NCBI RefSeq assembly: GCF_025685425.1
Contig: NZ_JAGTAS010000024.1
Span: forward strand, 99,263 to 163,262
Direction: 5' to 3'
Source of the DNA: Terriglobus albidus
Lineage (GTDB): Bacteria; Acidobacteriota; Terriglobia; Terriglobales; Acidobacteriaceae
DNA: 64,000 nt
Shown: positions 24,664-33,137 of the stretch, one piece after another
How the letters are laid out: every line of letters begins with the position of its first letter
How positions within the stretch are numbered: the first letter of the stretch is position 1
Made by a program: the position numbers and the translations under genes
The notes under the pieces: generated by a model
The model's database searches: none
Told to the model about the DNA's origin: nothing
What the model saw: the letters and a program-made list of their open reading frames with translations, nothing else

Positions 24664-24996
24664 CTAGTCTTTAGGTTTGAAGCTCCGGATCACCTTCAGG
24701 AGCTGATCGAGTTGCTCATCGGTGAAGGTGCCTTTGAAGGCTGGCATGCTGCCGTTGCCGTTCTTGATGACGTCCTTGATCTTGTCGTCGGTCATGTCCT
24801 GAATCTCTTTGGAGCGCAGGTCTTTGACCTTCAGCATCTTGCCCATGTCGGAGCCGGCGCCGTCTTCGCCGTGGCACATGACACAGTTCTTTTTGAAGAG
24901 ATCTTTGCCCTCTGCCGGCGGATCCTGTGCCAGGGCAGCGGTGGAGAAGGTTGCGACAACAGCGACGAGGGGAAGGGTACAGCGAAGAAGGGACAC
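24664..24996 (-). CDS. Secreted class I cytochrome c
   Basis: About 110 residues from the GTG at 24996, which has GGAG eight bases upstream and opens a signal peptide (LPLVAVVATFSTAALAQ); the frame extends upstream to 25080 without a better start. The haem-binding motif is CVMCH (within 'LFKKNCVMCHGEDGAGSDMG') and the sixth ligand is probably the Met of 'GSMPAFKGTFTDEQLDQLL', the usual layout of small monohaem cytochromes c (cytochrome c6/cbb3-type). It should be periplasmic and shuttle electrons; the partner oxidase is not in this window. Confidence 0.9.
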   Translation of the reverse strand: MSLLRCTLPLVAVVATFSTAALAQDPPAEGKDLFKKNCVMCHGEDGAGSDMGKMLKVKDLRSKEIQDMTDDKIKDVIKNGNGSMPAFKGTFTDEQLDQLLKVIRSFKPKD

Positions 24997-25139
24997 GATG
25001 GCAACTCCGTCGAAAAGAGAATTAGCTTGCTGATCGATTCCATCCACTCGGCTACGCGATGGATAAAAGGAACGATACACGGTTTGAAGTAGGGTTCGCC
25101 AGCGGGACGCAGCGCCAGCCGCGCATGTAAGCTGCCCGC

Positions 25140-26576
25140 ATGGCTATTCGTGTGCAATTCTGGGGCGCAGCCCGTACGGTTACCGGATCTTCTCATCACC
25201 TGGAGTGCGCCGGACGTAACATTCTGCTGGACTGCGGCTTGTATCAGGGCCGCCGGCGTGAAGCCCGCGAGATCAATACGAACTTTGCTCTCCCCCCGGA
25301 AGAGGTAAGCGCGATCGTCCTGTCTCATGCACACATTGACCACTCGGGAAACCTGCCGGGGTTTGTCCGCGAGGGCTACCGCGGCCCTGTCTATGCCACG
25401 CCGCCCACTATCGATTTGTGCGATCCCATGTTGAAGGACTCGGCCCATGTACAGGAGATGGATGTTGAGTTTATCCGCAAACGTGCGCGGCGCAAGTTAT
25501 CTATCGGGCGCGACGGGGCCATCGAGCAGCCGGTCGATCCTCTGTACTCGATGGAAGATGCGGCGGCCACGGTCGGACTCTTCCGGCCGATGCATCTGCA
25601 TGAGCGCCAGACGCTCAACGGCTCTTCTTCGACCGAGGGATTTGCAGTCACGCCGTATGGCGCCGGCCATATGTTGGGCTCGACCTGCGTTCTGATGGAA
25701 GGTACCGAGAACGGAAAGACGACGCGCGTGCTCTTCTCGGGAGACGTCGGCCGTGTCAGTCTTCCCATCATCAAGGATCCCGAGTCCGCGCCGGGGGCAG
25801 ACTACCTGATCATGGAGAGCACCTATGGCAACCGCCTGCATCAACCTATCGGACCGGTGAAGAACAAGCTGGCTGCTCTCATCAAGCGAACGGTACAACG
25901 CGGCGGACATATCGTGATGCCTGCTTTTGCGGTGGGGCGTTCCCAGCAGGTGGTGATGATGCTGCACGAACTGGTGCGTGAGAAGAAGATTCCCGAAATT
26001 CCTATTTATCTCGATAGCCCCCTGGCTACGACTGTCACCCAGGTCTTTGAAAAGCACACGGAGGAGTGGGATGCGGACCTGACGACCTTCGCCGAGTTGA
26101 CCACACCTTTTGCGTGGAAGCAGATGACCTACACCCAGACCGTGCAGGAGAGTAAGGCATTGAATCAGATGCACGTGCCGTTCATTGTGATCTCGGCTTC
26201 AGGGATGTGCGAGGCCGGCCGAGTGCTGCATCACCTGCGCAACTCCATCGAAGATCCCCGCAACCTGATCCTGTTAACCGGCTACCAGGCAGAAAACACC
26301 CTGGGTCGCCGGCTTCAGAATAGGGAACCTGAGGTGCGCGTCTTCGGCGAATGGATGCGTCTGCGTGCCGAGGTCGACTCGATCGGCGAACTGAGCGGCC
26401 ATGCTGACCAGAAGGAGCTTCTTGACTGGATGGAACCGGTCACCAAGACGCTGAAGAAGGTCTTTCTGGTCCACGGCGAGCCTGAGGCGCAGCAGGCGCT
26501 TAAGGCGGAGATTGAAAAACGTTACCGGCTGCCGGTGGAGATCCCAGCACGTGGCGATCAATACGTGCTTGAATAG
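25140..26576 (+). CDS. Beta-CASP metallo-beta-lactamase RNase-like protein
   Basis: A 478-residue cytoplasmic protein. The MBL domain begins with 'FWGAARTVTGSSH' and carries the zinc motif SHAHIDHSG at residue ~63. Further conserved points are 'PYGAGHMLGST', 'FSGDVGR' and 'MESTYGNR', then the beta-CASP insert ('HIVMPAFAVGRSQQ', 'YLDSPLA') and the RNA-specificity C-domain with 'SASGMCEAGRVLHHL', 'TGYQAENTLGRRL' and 'LSGHAD'. All expected metal ligands are present. Homologues (COG1236 type) are exo/endoribonucleases related to CPSF-73; the substrate here is unknown. The gene stands alone, 41 bases before phoU. Confidence 0.9.
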   Translation: MAIRVQFWGAARTVTGSSHHLECAGRNILLDCGLYQGRRREAREINTNFALPPEEVSAIVLSHAHIDHSGNLPGFVREGYRGPVYATPPTIDLCDPMLKDSAHVQEMDVEFIRKRARRKLSIGRDGAIEQPVDPLYSMEDAAATVGLFRPMHLHERQTLNGSSSTEGFAVTPYGAGHMLGSTCVLMEGTENGKTTRVLFSGDVGRVSLPIIKDPESAPGADYLIMESTYGNRLHQPIGPVKNKLAALIKRTVQRGGHIVMPAFAVGRSQQVVMMLHELVREKKIPEIPIYLDSPLATTVTQVFEKHTEEWDADLTTFAELTTPFAWKQMTYTQTVQESKALNQMHVPFIVISASGMCEAGRVLHHLRNSIEDPRNLILLTGYQAENTLGRRLQNREPEVRVFGEWMRLRAEVDSIGELSGHADQKELLDWMEPVTKTLKKVFLVHGEPEAQQALKAEIEKRYRLPVEIPARGDQYVLE

Positions 26577-26617
26577 GGAGGCGTCGTTCGGTTCAATAGA
26601 AAGCAGAGGTCGCCCGC

Positions 26618-27292
26618 TTGCCGCGCATCCACTTCCACCAACAACTCGCTGCGCTGAAGGATAAGCTGCTCGCCATGGCAGCACTGGCGCATCAGGTGCT
26701 GGAGTACTCGGTGACCGCCTACGCCAACGGCGATATGTCGCTCTGTGATCACGTCCTTGAGATAGAGGCCGCAATCAATGCAGCTGAGCGGGAGGTGGAC
26801 GAGATGGCGTACGAACTGCTCAGCCGCGAGCAGCCGATGGCAATCGATCTCCGCTTCATTCTTTCAGTGATCAAGATCAATGGCGACCTGGAGCGTATCG
26901 GAGACCAGAGCGTCAATATCGCCCAGCGTGCGCGTTCGCTCGAGAAGCTACCGCGAGTCGCTCTGCCGGTAGACATCGTGCGGATGGGAGAACACGCCGG
27001 GAAGATGACTCAATTGGCAATCCAGGCACTGGTGGAGGGCGATGTCGCCATTGCCGACCAGGTGCTGGCCATGGACGACGAGATGGACCTCATGAATCGC
27101 GAGGTTCAGGACGTGATGGTCGAGCTCATGCAGCAGAAGCCTGAGATCACCGATTACGCTCTGAATGCCATCATCATTGCCCGGAACCTCGAACGGAGTG
27201 GAGACCACGCGACCAATATCGCCGAGGACGTCATTTTCTGGGTTCGGGGCTCAGACGTACGGCATAAGTTCGCCCTCGCCGACGCCGACTAG
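26618..27292 (+). CDS. phoU: Phosphate-transport regulator PhoU
   Basis: A 224-residue all-helical protein made of two PhoU repeats; metal-binding motifs are visible as 'DLERIGDQSVNIAQRA' (residues ~88-103) and 'NLERSGDHATNIAEDV' (~190-205). PhoU links PstSCAB phosphate uptake to the PhoR-PhoB system. No pst or phoBR genes are in the window, so here it is an orphan. The start is TTG, with AGAGG about 8 bases upstream. It lies just upstream of the promoter of the sulfite reductase operon. Confidence 0.93.
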   Translation: MPRIHFHQQLAALKDKLLAMAALAHQVLEYSVTAYANGDMSLCDHVLEIEAAINAAEREVDEMAYELLSREQPMAIDLRFILSVIKINGDLERIGDQSVNIAQRARSLEKLPRVALPVDIVRMGEHAGKMTQLAIQALVEGDVAIADQVLAMDDEMDLMNREVQDVMVELMQQKPEITDYALNAIIIARNLERSGDHATNIAEDVIFWVRGSDVRHKFALADAD

Positions 27293-27299
27293 CTCTAGC

Positions 27300-27328
27300 T
27301 TGACTACGCGTCGCTACCCCGATACCCT
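27300..27328 (+). promoter_or_regulatory. Promoter of the sulfite reductase leader
   Basis: TTGACT (27300-27305) and TACCCT (27323-27328) are separated by 17 bases, matching a sigma-70 layout. The expected transcription start (about 6-8 bases after the -10) falls at or next to the ATG at 27337, so the first ORF would be leaderless; no ribosome site is visible before it. Confidence 0.55.
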
Positions 27329-27336
27329 TTAACCAT

Positions 27337-27390
27337 ATGCAGACAGCGAAAAATACGTGTTGTTGTTCGGCTGCCTGCTGCTGCGTGTGA
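27337..27390 (+). CDS. Cys-rich leader peptide (candidate attenuator uORF)
   Basis: This 17-codon ORF reads MQTAKNTCCCSAACCCV: six cysteines in two runs of three. It lies 117 bases upstream of a siroheme sulfite/nitrite reductase gene and is followed by a terminator hairpin (27425-27454). The last Cys codons lie inside a segment (GCTGCG, 27380-27385) able to pair with CGCAGC (27415-27420) just before the terminator, so a ribosome stalled for lack of Cys-tRNA could alter folding. Leaderless poly-Cys uORFs upstream of sulfur-assimilation genes are known from mycobacteria; use of the same logic here is inference. The ORF is short, but the Cys runs are unlikely by chance. Confidence 0.7.
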   Translation: MQTAKNTCCCSAACCCV

Positions 27391-27424
27391 CGTCACCGTC
27401 TTTGAGCATCCCTCCGCAGCCAGC

Positions 27425-27454
27425 GCCCGCGTTCTAATCGCGGGCTTTGTTGTT
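27425..27454 (+). terminator. Attenuator terminator before the sulfite reductase operon
   Basis: GCCCGCG pairs with CGCGGGC around TTCTAAT, then TTTGTTGTT. It lies between the Cys leader peptide and the reductase, which is unusual for a terminator unless readthrough is regulated. Confidence 0.7.
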
Positions 27455-27506
27455 GAACTTCACAATTTTCGCCCAACCCCAAGATTCGAGGAAGCTTAGC
27501 AACGCC

Positions 27507-29180
27507 ATGATGTCGCCTGATGCAGTGCAAACCGCGCCCGTGAAAGAGACCAAGGCCCAGAAGACTGAGCGCCTGAAACTTGCCAAGAACCCGTGGGATG
27601 CTTGGTCGGATGTGGAGGCGTTTGCGAAGGCCGGTCATGGATCGGTCGCTGCAGAATGGGCAAATCTCTACTTTAAGTGGTGGGGCATTTACACCCAGGG
27701 CGACGGCATTGGAGCTGTAGGCGGTGTAGGCGGCGAGGGGAAGGCCACCGAATACTTCATGATGCGTATTGCGGTGCCCGCCGGCTTCCTGACCAGCAAG
27801 CAGGCCCGCGTGGTTGCCGACCTGACAAAGAAGTATGCCCGCAACCTCGCTGACGTTACGACCCGGCAGGCGATCCAGTTGCACTGGCTGACGATTGAGT
27901 CGCTGCCCATCATTGTGCAGGAGCTCGAAAAGGTTGGACTTTCCTCCAAGAGCGCCTGCGGCGACGTCGTCCGCAACGTGACCGGCTGCCCGTTGGCGGG
28001 AATCGATGCTGAGGAGATTACCGACTCCTCCGAGCTGGCGAAAGAGGTTGCCGCGGAGATGAACGGCAATCCCGAGTTCTACAACCTGCCCCGTAAGTTC
28101 AAGATCTCGGTGAGCGGTTGCCCCGTATGGTGCTGCTATCCCGAGATCAACGATCTCGCTCTTACCGCCATCAAGCGTGGCGATGAGATCGGTTACAGCC
28201 TGCGCGTCGGCGGTGGTCTCTCCAAGGAGCCGCACATGGCGGTCCGCCTGCCGGTCTTCCTCAAGCCCGAACAGTGCGTCGAGGCCGTGCGTGGCGTTCT
28301 GCGGATCTTCCGGGATCAGGAAGCTCTACGGAAGGACCGTGCCAAGGCCCGCATCAAGTACATGTTTATGGAACACGGCTGGACGGCAGAAACCTTCACG
28401 GAAGAGCTGCAGAAGCGGGTTAGCTTTACCCTCGAGCCGGCGGTCGAGGAAGTGTTGCCTGAGGATGTGTTTCGCGATCACTGCGGCATCCGTAAGCAGA
28501 AACAGAACGGACTCAGCACGGTTGGCATGAGTGTTCTTCGCGGCCGCCTGAGCGGTGAGCAGCTCGAGAAGGTGGCGAACCTGGCCGATGAGTTCGGCAA
28601 CGGAGAGCTGCGTACCACCATCATGCAGAACCTGCTCATCCCCAATGTTCCGACGGAGAAGGCGCAGGCGCTGGCAGCGGAGCTGGGCAAACTGGAACTG
28701 CGCGTCGAGGGCTCGCCCTTCTGGCGTGGAACCGTGGCCTGCACCGGAACCGAGTTCTGCAAGCTGGCGATCAGCGAGACCAAGGGCTTCTCGCGGTGGC
28801 TGGTGGATGAGATCGAGGAGCGCCTGCCGCAGTTCGATCAGCAGATCCGTATCAATGTGACCGGTTGCCCGAACGGCTGCGGACAGCACTGGATCGGCGA
28901 TATCGGTCTGGAAGGCAAGAAGGTGAAGGTCGACGGCAAGATGGTTGACGCCTTCAATTTCGCCGTGGGCGGAGCAGTTGGCAAGTATCAACGCCCTGCG
29001 CGTCCGATCGGCTACCGCGCGGCCGCAACTGAGGTACCCGAGGCTATCGAGCGTCTGCTGCGTGGCTACCTGGCCAAGCGTGAGCAGGGCGAGAACCTGC
29101 GTTCCTACTTTGCCCGCACTACGGATGAGGAGCTTCGCAACCAGCTCGCAGGAGCAGGTCCGGCGACGATTGGTGAGTAA
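27507..29180 (+). CDS. Siroheme-[4Fe-4S] sulfite (or nitrite) reductase
   Basis: About 557 residues from the ATG at 27507 (GAGGAAG upstream). It has the two-repeat ferredoxin-dependent reductase layout, with 'YFMMRIAVPAG' and 'LADVTTRQAIQLHWL' in the first half. The cluster-binding cysteines are CTGTEFC and CPNGCG in the second half ('TVACTGTEFCKLAISETKGF', 'VTGCPNGCGQHWIGDIG'). The six-electron reaction is sulfite to sulfide or nitrite to ammonium; the two cannot be told apart safely by eye. The Cys-rich leader and the downstream siroheme genes favour sulfite. It opens a three-gene operon with precorrin-2 dehydrogenase and uroporphyrinogen methyltransferase, the enzymes making its own cofactor. 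Confidence 0.9.
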   Translation: MMSPDAVQTAPVKETKAQKTERLKLAKNPWDAWSDVEAFAKAGHGSVAAEWANLYFKWWGIYTQGDGIGAVGGVGGEGKATEYFMMRIAVPAGFLTSKQARVVADLTKKYARNLADVTTRQAIQLHWLTIESLPIIVQELEKVGLSSKSACGDVVRNVTGCPLAGIDAEEITDSSELAKEVAAEMNGNPEFYNLPRKFKISVSGCPVWCCYPEINDLALTAIKRGDEIGYSLRVGGGLSKEPHMAVRLPVFLKPEQCVEAVRGVLRIFRDQEALRKDRAKARIKYMFMEHGWTAETFTEELQKRVSFTLEPAVEEVLPEDVFRDHCGIRKQKQNGLSTVGMSVLRGRLSGEQLEKVANLADEFGNGELRTTIMQNLLIPNVPTEKAQALAAELGKLELRVEGSPFWRGTVACTGTEFCKLAISETKGFSRWLVDEIEERLPQFDQQIRINVTGCPNGCGQHWIGDIGLEGKKVKVDGKMVDAFNFAVGGAVGKYQRPARPIGYRAAATEVPEAIERLLRGYLAKREQGENLRSYFARTTDEELRNQLAGAGPATIGE

Positions 29181-29186
29181 CGGGCC

Positions 29187-29822
29187 ATGAGCAGTCTCTT
29201 CCCCATGTTCCTGAAGCTCGACGGCCGTAGATGCCTCGTCGTAGGCGCCGGCCGGATTGCCGATGGAAAGGCGGAGGGGCTGCTGCGGGCCGGCGCCGAC
29301 GTCACGGTAATCGCGCCGGAGGCGAACGAGTCAGTCCGCGCCCTGGCTGCGGCCGGAAGCGTGAGCTGGCACGAGCGCGAGGTGCGGGCCGGAGATACGG
29401 CCGGCTTCTTCCTTGTGGTTGCAGGAACCAACATCGCCGCCGTGAATCGCGCTGTTGTCGATGAAGCACGCGCCGCGAACATTCTTGTCAATGCTGTCGA
29501 CGATCCGCCGTACTGCGACTTCTACTATGGCTCCATCGTCGAGCGTGGCGATCTGCAGATCGCGATCTCGACCGCGGGTGAATCTCCCGCGCTGGCACAG
29601 CGCTTGCGCAAGGAGATCGATGCGCAGCTTCCGCCCGATACAGGAGAGTGGCTGGCCGAAGTAGGTAAGTTGCGCCGCGAGGTGATCGAGATGGAACCGG
29701 TCGCCAATGACGAGCGGAAGTGGATTTTGCACCAGCTCGCCCAGCGTGAAACCTGTCGCAAAGATGACTGCCCGTCGCGTACGATGGCCCGCGAACATGC
29801 CGCTGAGGTGACGCGGAAATGA
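29187..29822 (+). CDS. Precorrin-2 dehydrogenase / sirohydrochlorin ferrochelatase (Met8/CysG-N type)
   Basis: A 211-residue protein with an N-terminal Rossmann fold ('CLVVGAGRIADGKAEGLLRAGADVTV'), the conserved 'VNAVDDPPYCDFYYGSIVERGDLQIAISTAGESPALAQRLRKEI' region (read in pieces) and a short helical C-domain. It converts precorrin-2 to sirohydrochlorin with NAD and usually also inserts iron to give siroheme. It starts six bases after the reductase stop and overlaps the next gene by ATGA, so the three are translated together. Confidence 0.92.
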   Translation: MSSLFPMFLKLDGRRCLVVGAGRIADGKAEGLLRAGADVTVIAPEANESVRALAAAGSVSWHEREVRAGDTAGFFLVVAGTNIAAVNRAVVDEARAANILVNAVDDPPYCDFYYGSIVERGDLQIAISTAGESPALAQRLRKEIDAQLPPDTGEWLAEVGKLRREVIEMEPVANDERKWILHQLAQRETCRKDDCPSRTMAREHAAEVTRK

Positions 29823-30598
29823 CGACGGCACGCAAAGGCGTTGTCTATCTCGTAGGTGCAGGGCCCGGCGATCCTGAGCTTCTGACGGTGCGCGCCGTGC
29901 GCCTTCTTGAGACCGCAGACCTGGTGCTGCACGATGATCTTGTGCCAGGCGCGGTGCTTGCGCTGATTCACTCTGGAGCTGCGGTTGAGTCCGTTGGCAA
30001 GCGCTGCGGCCGCGCCCGTATTACGCAGCAGGCAATCAATGCCATGTTGGTCGAGGAAGCCCGCAAGGGACTTTCGGTCGTTCGCTTGAAGTCGGGTGAT
30101 CCCATGGTTTTTGGCCGTGCTGCTGAGGAACTGGATGCGCTGCGCGAAGCGGGCATTCCCGCTGTTGTTGTCCCTGGCGTCTCAGCTGTCTTCGCCGCTG
30201 CAGCCACGTTACAGACGCCATTGACTGACCGCCGGTCCGCCTCACGGCTCATCCTGGCGACAGGCTCTCATGCCGAAGGCAAGCAGGCTCCGCCGCTCTG
30301 GCAGGGAATGCTGCCGGACGAAGCAACATTGGCCGTCTACATGCCCGGACGGGACTTCGCCGCTACCGGCGCCGAGTTACTGGCCAACGGTATGGATGCG
30401 ACAACGCCTGTCGTTGCGGTTTCTCGGGCAGGTCAGCCGGAACAGTCTGTGGTGATGGGACGTGTCGGCACCATGCATACGCTCGAGCCGGGTCACGCGC
30501 CTGTGCTTCTGCTCATTGGCCGAGCATTGGAAGACGTGGTCTCAGGGAAGATAGCCGTAGATCAGGGCCTTCGACCGCTTCTCGCGGAACTCAGTTAA
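29819..30598 (+). CDS. cobA: Uroporphyrinogen-III C-methyltransferase (SUMT)
   Basis: A 259-residue tetrapyrrole methylase: 'YLVGAGPGDPELLTVRAVRLL' at the N-terminus, 'VVRLKSGDPMVFGRAAEELDAL' and 'VVPGVSAVFAAAATLQTPLT' mark the S-adenosylmethionine site. It makes precorrin-2 from uroporphyrinogen III, the first committed step to siroheme. The ATG lies within the stop of the previous gene (ATGA), so it completes the reductase-cofactor operon. Its 3' end overlaps the convergent amidase-NamZ fusion gene by 57 bases. Confidence 0.93.
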   Translation: MTTARKGVVYLVGAGPGDPELLTVRAVRLLETADLVLHDDLVPGAVLALIHSGAAVESVGKRCGRARITQQAINAMLVEEARKGLSVVRLKSGDPMVFGRAAEELDALREAGIPAVVVPGVSAVFAAAATLQTPLTDRRSASRLILATGSHAEGKQAPPLWQGMLPDEATLAVYMPGRDFAATGAELLANGMDATTPVVAVSRAGQPEQSVVMGRVGTMHTLEPGHAPVLLLIGRALEDVVSGKIAVDQGLRPLLAELS

Positions 30599-33094
30599 TC
30601 CCGGCTCCCACATTGCCACGATATCGTGCGGATCTTTGTCCGCCTTGATCGCGTCGATTGTGGCCTGGTTTACCAGCAACCGATTCGCTCGATCCAGATC
30701 AAGCTGCTGCGGATATAGGTGATGCAGCGCCGCCAGGATCTCCAGGCCCAGAGCGGGCCCGTCGAGCCGTGTACGATCCGTCACCACAATGCGCACGCCC
30801 GGGACTGACTGTCCATGGAAGGGATATTTGTGCTCATCTTCGGCGACCTTCAGTGTGGTGGCTTCGAAGCGCACCTGCGTGATCTTGCGGCTGTTCAGGT
30901 AGGCCACAAGCTCATCTGCTTTGATCCACGGAGCTCCGAACTGTTCAAAGGGAAAGTCGGTGCCACGGCCGATGGAGGCATTGGAGGTCTCTACCAGGCC
31001 CAAGGCCGCATAGATGGTCACCGAGGCCATGGTACGCAGGTTCGGGCTCGGATTCTGCCACGGCAGCCCTGTCTGATCGAACCACAGCCCGCGGATGTAG
31101 TTCTGGGTGCGAATGACAGTGAGCGGCGCATCCAGAGGGTTACCGTTTGGTCCGAGCTTGTTCTGGTTGAAGTAGCGGGCTACCTCACCGAGGGTCATGC
31201 CGTTCTGCGAAGGCAGACCAGCCATATAGTTGGTGTAGGCGTCGTGGCCTGCATCGGAGAGCGGTCCACCGACGGTGGTTCCCGCCGGCATCGCCGGACG
31301 ATCGAGAATCACGATGTCGAGGCGGTGATGGTACTGCTGCTCTTCCTGGGCGGCAGCCTCGAGGAAGTAACCGACCTGTGCTTCATAGGTGTAGTAGCGG
31401 AAGCCCGCATCCTGCAGGTCGACAAAGACGGCATCGAGGTTGGCGAGGTCCTCGTGCTTCGGATGACGGGCGGCGACCGATGCATAGAGCGAGATGACGG
31501 GAAGACCAGAAGCTTTGTCCTTGCTGGACTCGATCCCCTCGCGATCCTCGGCGCCCAGAATGCCATGCTCCGGTGAGAAGAGCGTCGTGAGCTTCAGCCC
31601 AGGAAGGCTGGCGTGTGCGAGGATATCGATGGTGCGCTTACCGCTGCGATCAAGACCGGTGTTATTGGTCAGCAGGCCGATGTTCAGGTGGTTGTCATGG
31701 TGCGCGAGTAGTGGCTTGAGCTGGGCAAAGTTCTGCGCTTCGAGAGCGTCGATGCCTGGAAGAATCTCTCCTCCGGTCGCGGTCTTTGATCCGGGAGTGT
31801 AGAGATTGAGTGCCTGCGCGGTTGCGGTCGCGATCTTGCCGCGTAAGGGAGTGATCGGCGGGCGGCCCTTGGGGTGAATGGCATTGGCCAGCAGAATGAC
31901 GTACGTATTGCTGCGCGGATCCATCCACAGGCTGGTGCCGGTGAAGCCGGTGTGTCCGAAGCTGCCGATCGGGAAGAGATCGCCGCGCGGCCTGGAATAG
32001 GGCGAGTCGATATCCCAGCCATAGCCACGCAGATACTTTGCTCCGCTCGGCTGTTCGGGCTGCGCCATCAGCTTCAGCGTCTCGGTCTTGAGGGGGAAGG
32101 CCGATGGGCGTCCCGCAAGCCTATCGAGCAGAGCCTGCGCATAGATGGCGACATCCTGCGCGGTGGAGAAGACGCCGGCATGGCCGGCGACTGAACCCAT
32201 GCGTCGTGTTGTCGGGTCGTGAACCGATCCTCGAATGAGCTGGTCAAAGTGCGGATTTACCTGAGCATTGAGTTCATCGTCATGTGCCGTCGGAGCGATG
32301 TTGGGAATCAGCGTGCCGGGCCATGTGCCCTCGGCGCATTTGTACATCGCTTTGCTGTCCTCATAGACCAGAGCCGCGCCGACCTTCTTCGCATGTCCGC
32401 ATACCTTGTCGAACGGAAGGTAGCGGGTGTGCGTCATCTTCAATGGTTCGAAGATATGTTTCAGCGCATAGACGTCGAGTGGTTCCCCCGAGAGCTTTTC
32501 GACCAGGGCTCCGGCGGTGATGAAGTTGATGTCGGAATAGACGAACTTCGCTCCCGGCGGATTAATCGGCGTGGACTCCATCGCACGCTTGATGCCTTCA
32601 GCCTTGTCCGGAGCGGCCAGCCCCCACGGATCTTTCAGAGAGACATCAGGAGCCAGACCGGAGTAGTGCGTCAGGACCTGACGGATGGTGATCTTTTCTT
32701 TGCCGTACGCGGCGAAGGCCGGCAGGTACTTGGCGACCGGATCGTCGAACTGGAACTTGCCCTGCTCATAGAGCTGCATCATCGCCGTTGCGGTTGCAAT
32801 GCACTTGGTTAGCGAGGCCATGTCGAAGATGGTCTCTTCGGTCATCGGCTCGGCTGCGGTCGAACCATCGGGACCGATCTCGCCGGCTGCCTTGCGGTCC
32901 CCGTAAGCCTTGTGAAAGACCACCTTCTCATCGTGCCCAATCACAACAACACCGCCGGGAAGTTGCCCGGCCTTCAGAGCATCGGCCATGAGCGTATCGA
33001 TAGAAGAGAAGCCCTGCGGTTGGGAAGAGAAGTCCTGTGCGTGCGACAGAGTGCTGACAGCAAACAGAAAAGCGGCGGCGAAGACTTTGCGCAT
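30542..33094 (-). CDS. Fused serine hydrolase (AmiE-like) and NamZ exo-muramidase (DUF1343)
   Basis: About 850 residues with a signal peptide ([17 protein letters not shown]). The N-terminal ~430 residues are a beta-lactamase-fold serine hydrolase with SLTK (S-x-x-K nucleophile), YSD in place of the usual Y-x-N, and HTG near the end. The C-terminal ~400 residues are a DUF1343/NamZ domain ('[18 protein letters not shown]', '[15 protein letters not shown]', '[15 protein letters not shown]', '[10 protein letters not shown]'). In B. subtilis, separate AmiE and NamZ are encoded together and release peptide and MurNAc from peptidoglycan; here the two activities appear fused. The neighbouring transporter, kinase, NagA and hexosaminidase agree with wall recycling. 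The 3' end overlaps cobA. Confidence 0.88.
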   Translation of the reverse strand: MRKVFAAAFLFAVSTLSHAQDFSSQPQGFSSIDTLMADALKAGQLPGGVVVIGHDEKVVFHKAYGDRKAAGEIGPDGSTAAEPMTEETIFDMASLTKCIATATAMMQLYEQGKFQFDDPVAKYLPAFAAYGKEKITIRQVLTHYSGLAPDVSLKDPWGLAAPDKAEGIKRAMESTPINPPGAKFVYSDINFITAGALVEKLSGEPLDVYALKHIFEPLKMTHTRYLPFDKVCGHAKKVGAALVYEDSKAMYKCAEGTWPGTLIPNIAPTAHDDELNAQVNPHFDQLIRGSVHDPTTRRMGSVAGHAGVFSTAQDVAIYAQALLDRLAGRPSAFPLKTETLKLMAQPEQPSGAKYLRGYGWDIDSPYSRPRGDLFPIGSFGHTGFTGTSLWMDPRSNTYVILLANAIHPKGRPPITPLRGKIATATAQALNLYTPGSKTATGGEILPGIDALEAQNFAQLKPLLAHHDNHLNIGLLTNNTGLDRSGKRTIDILAHASLPGLKLTTLFSPEHGILGAEDREGIESSKDKASGLPVISLYASVAARHPKHEDLANLDAVFVDLQDAGFRYYTYEAQVGYFLEAAAQEEQQYHHRLDIVILDRPAMPAGTTVGGPLSDAGHDAYTNYMAGLPSQNGMTLGEVARYFNQNKLGPNGNPLDAPLTVIRTQNYIRGLWFDQTGLPWQNPSPNLRTMASVTIYAALGLVETSNASIGRGTDFPFEQFGAPWIKADELVAYLNSRKITQVRFEATTLKVAEDEHKYPFHGQSVPGVRIVVTDRTRLDGPALGLEILAALHHLYPQQLDLDRANRLLVNQATIDAIKADKDPHDIVAMWEPGLTEFREKRSKALIYGYLP

Positions 33095-33137
33095 AGCGGT
33101 CATTTTGGGGATAGCTTCCAGTGATTGGGGATTACCG

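Noticed and set aside
27507..29180. Calling the reductase firmly a nitrite reductase (NirA)
   Set aside because: Siroheme sulfite and nitrite reductases share all visible motifs. The Cys-rich leader and the absence of nitrate genes favour sulfite, but not conclusively.
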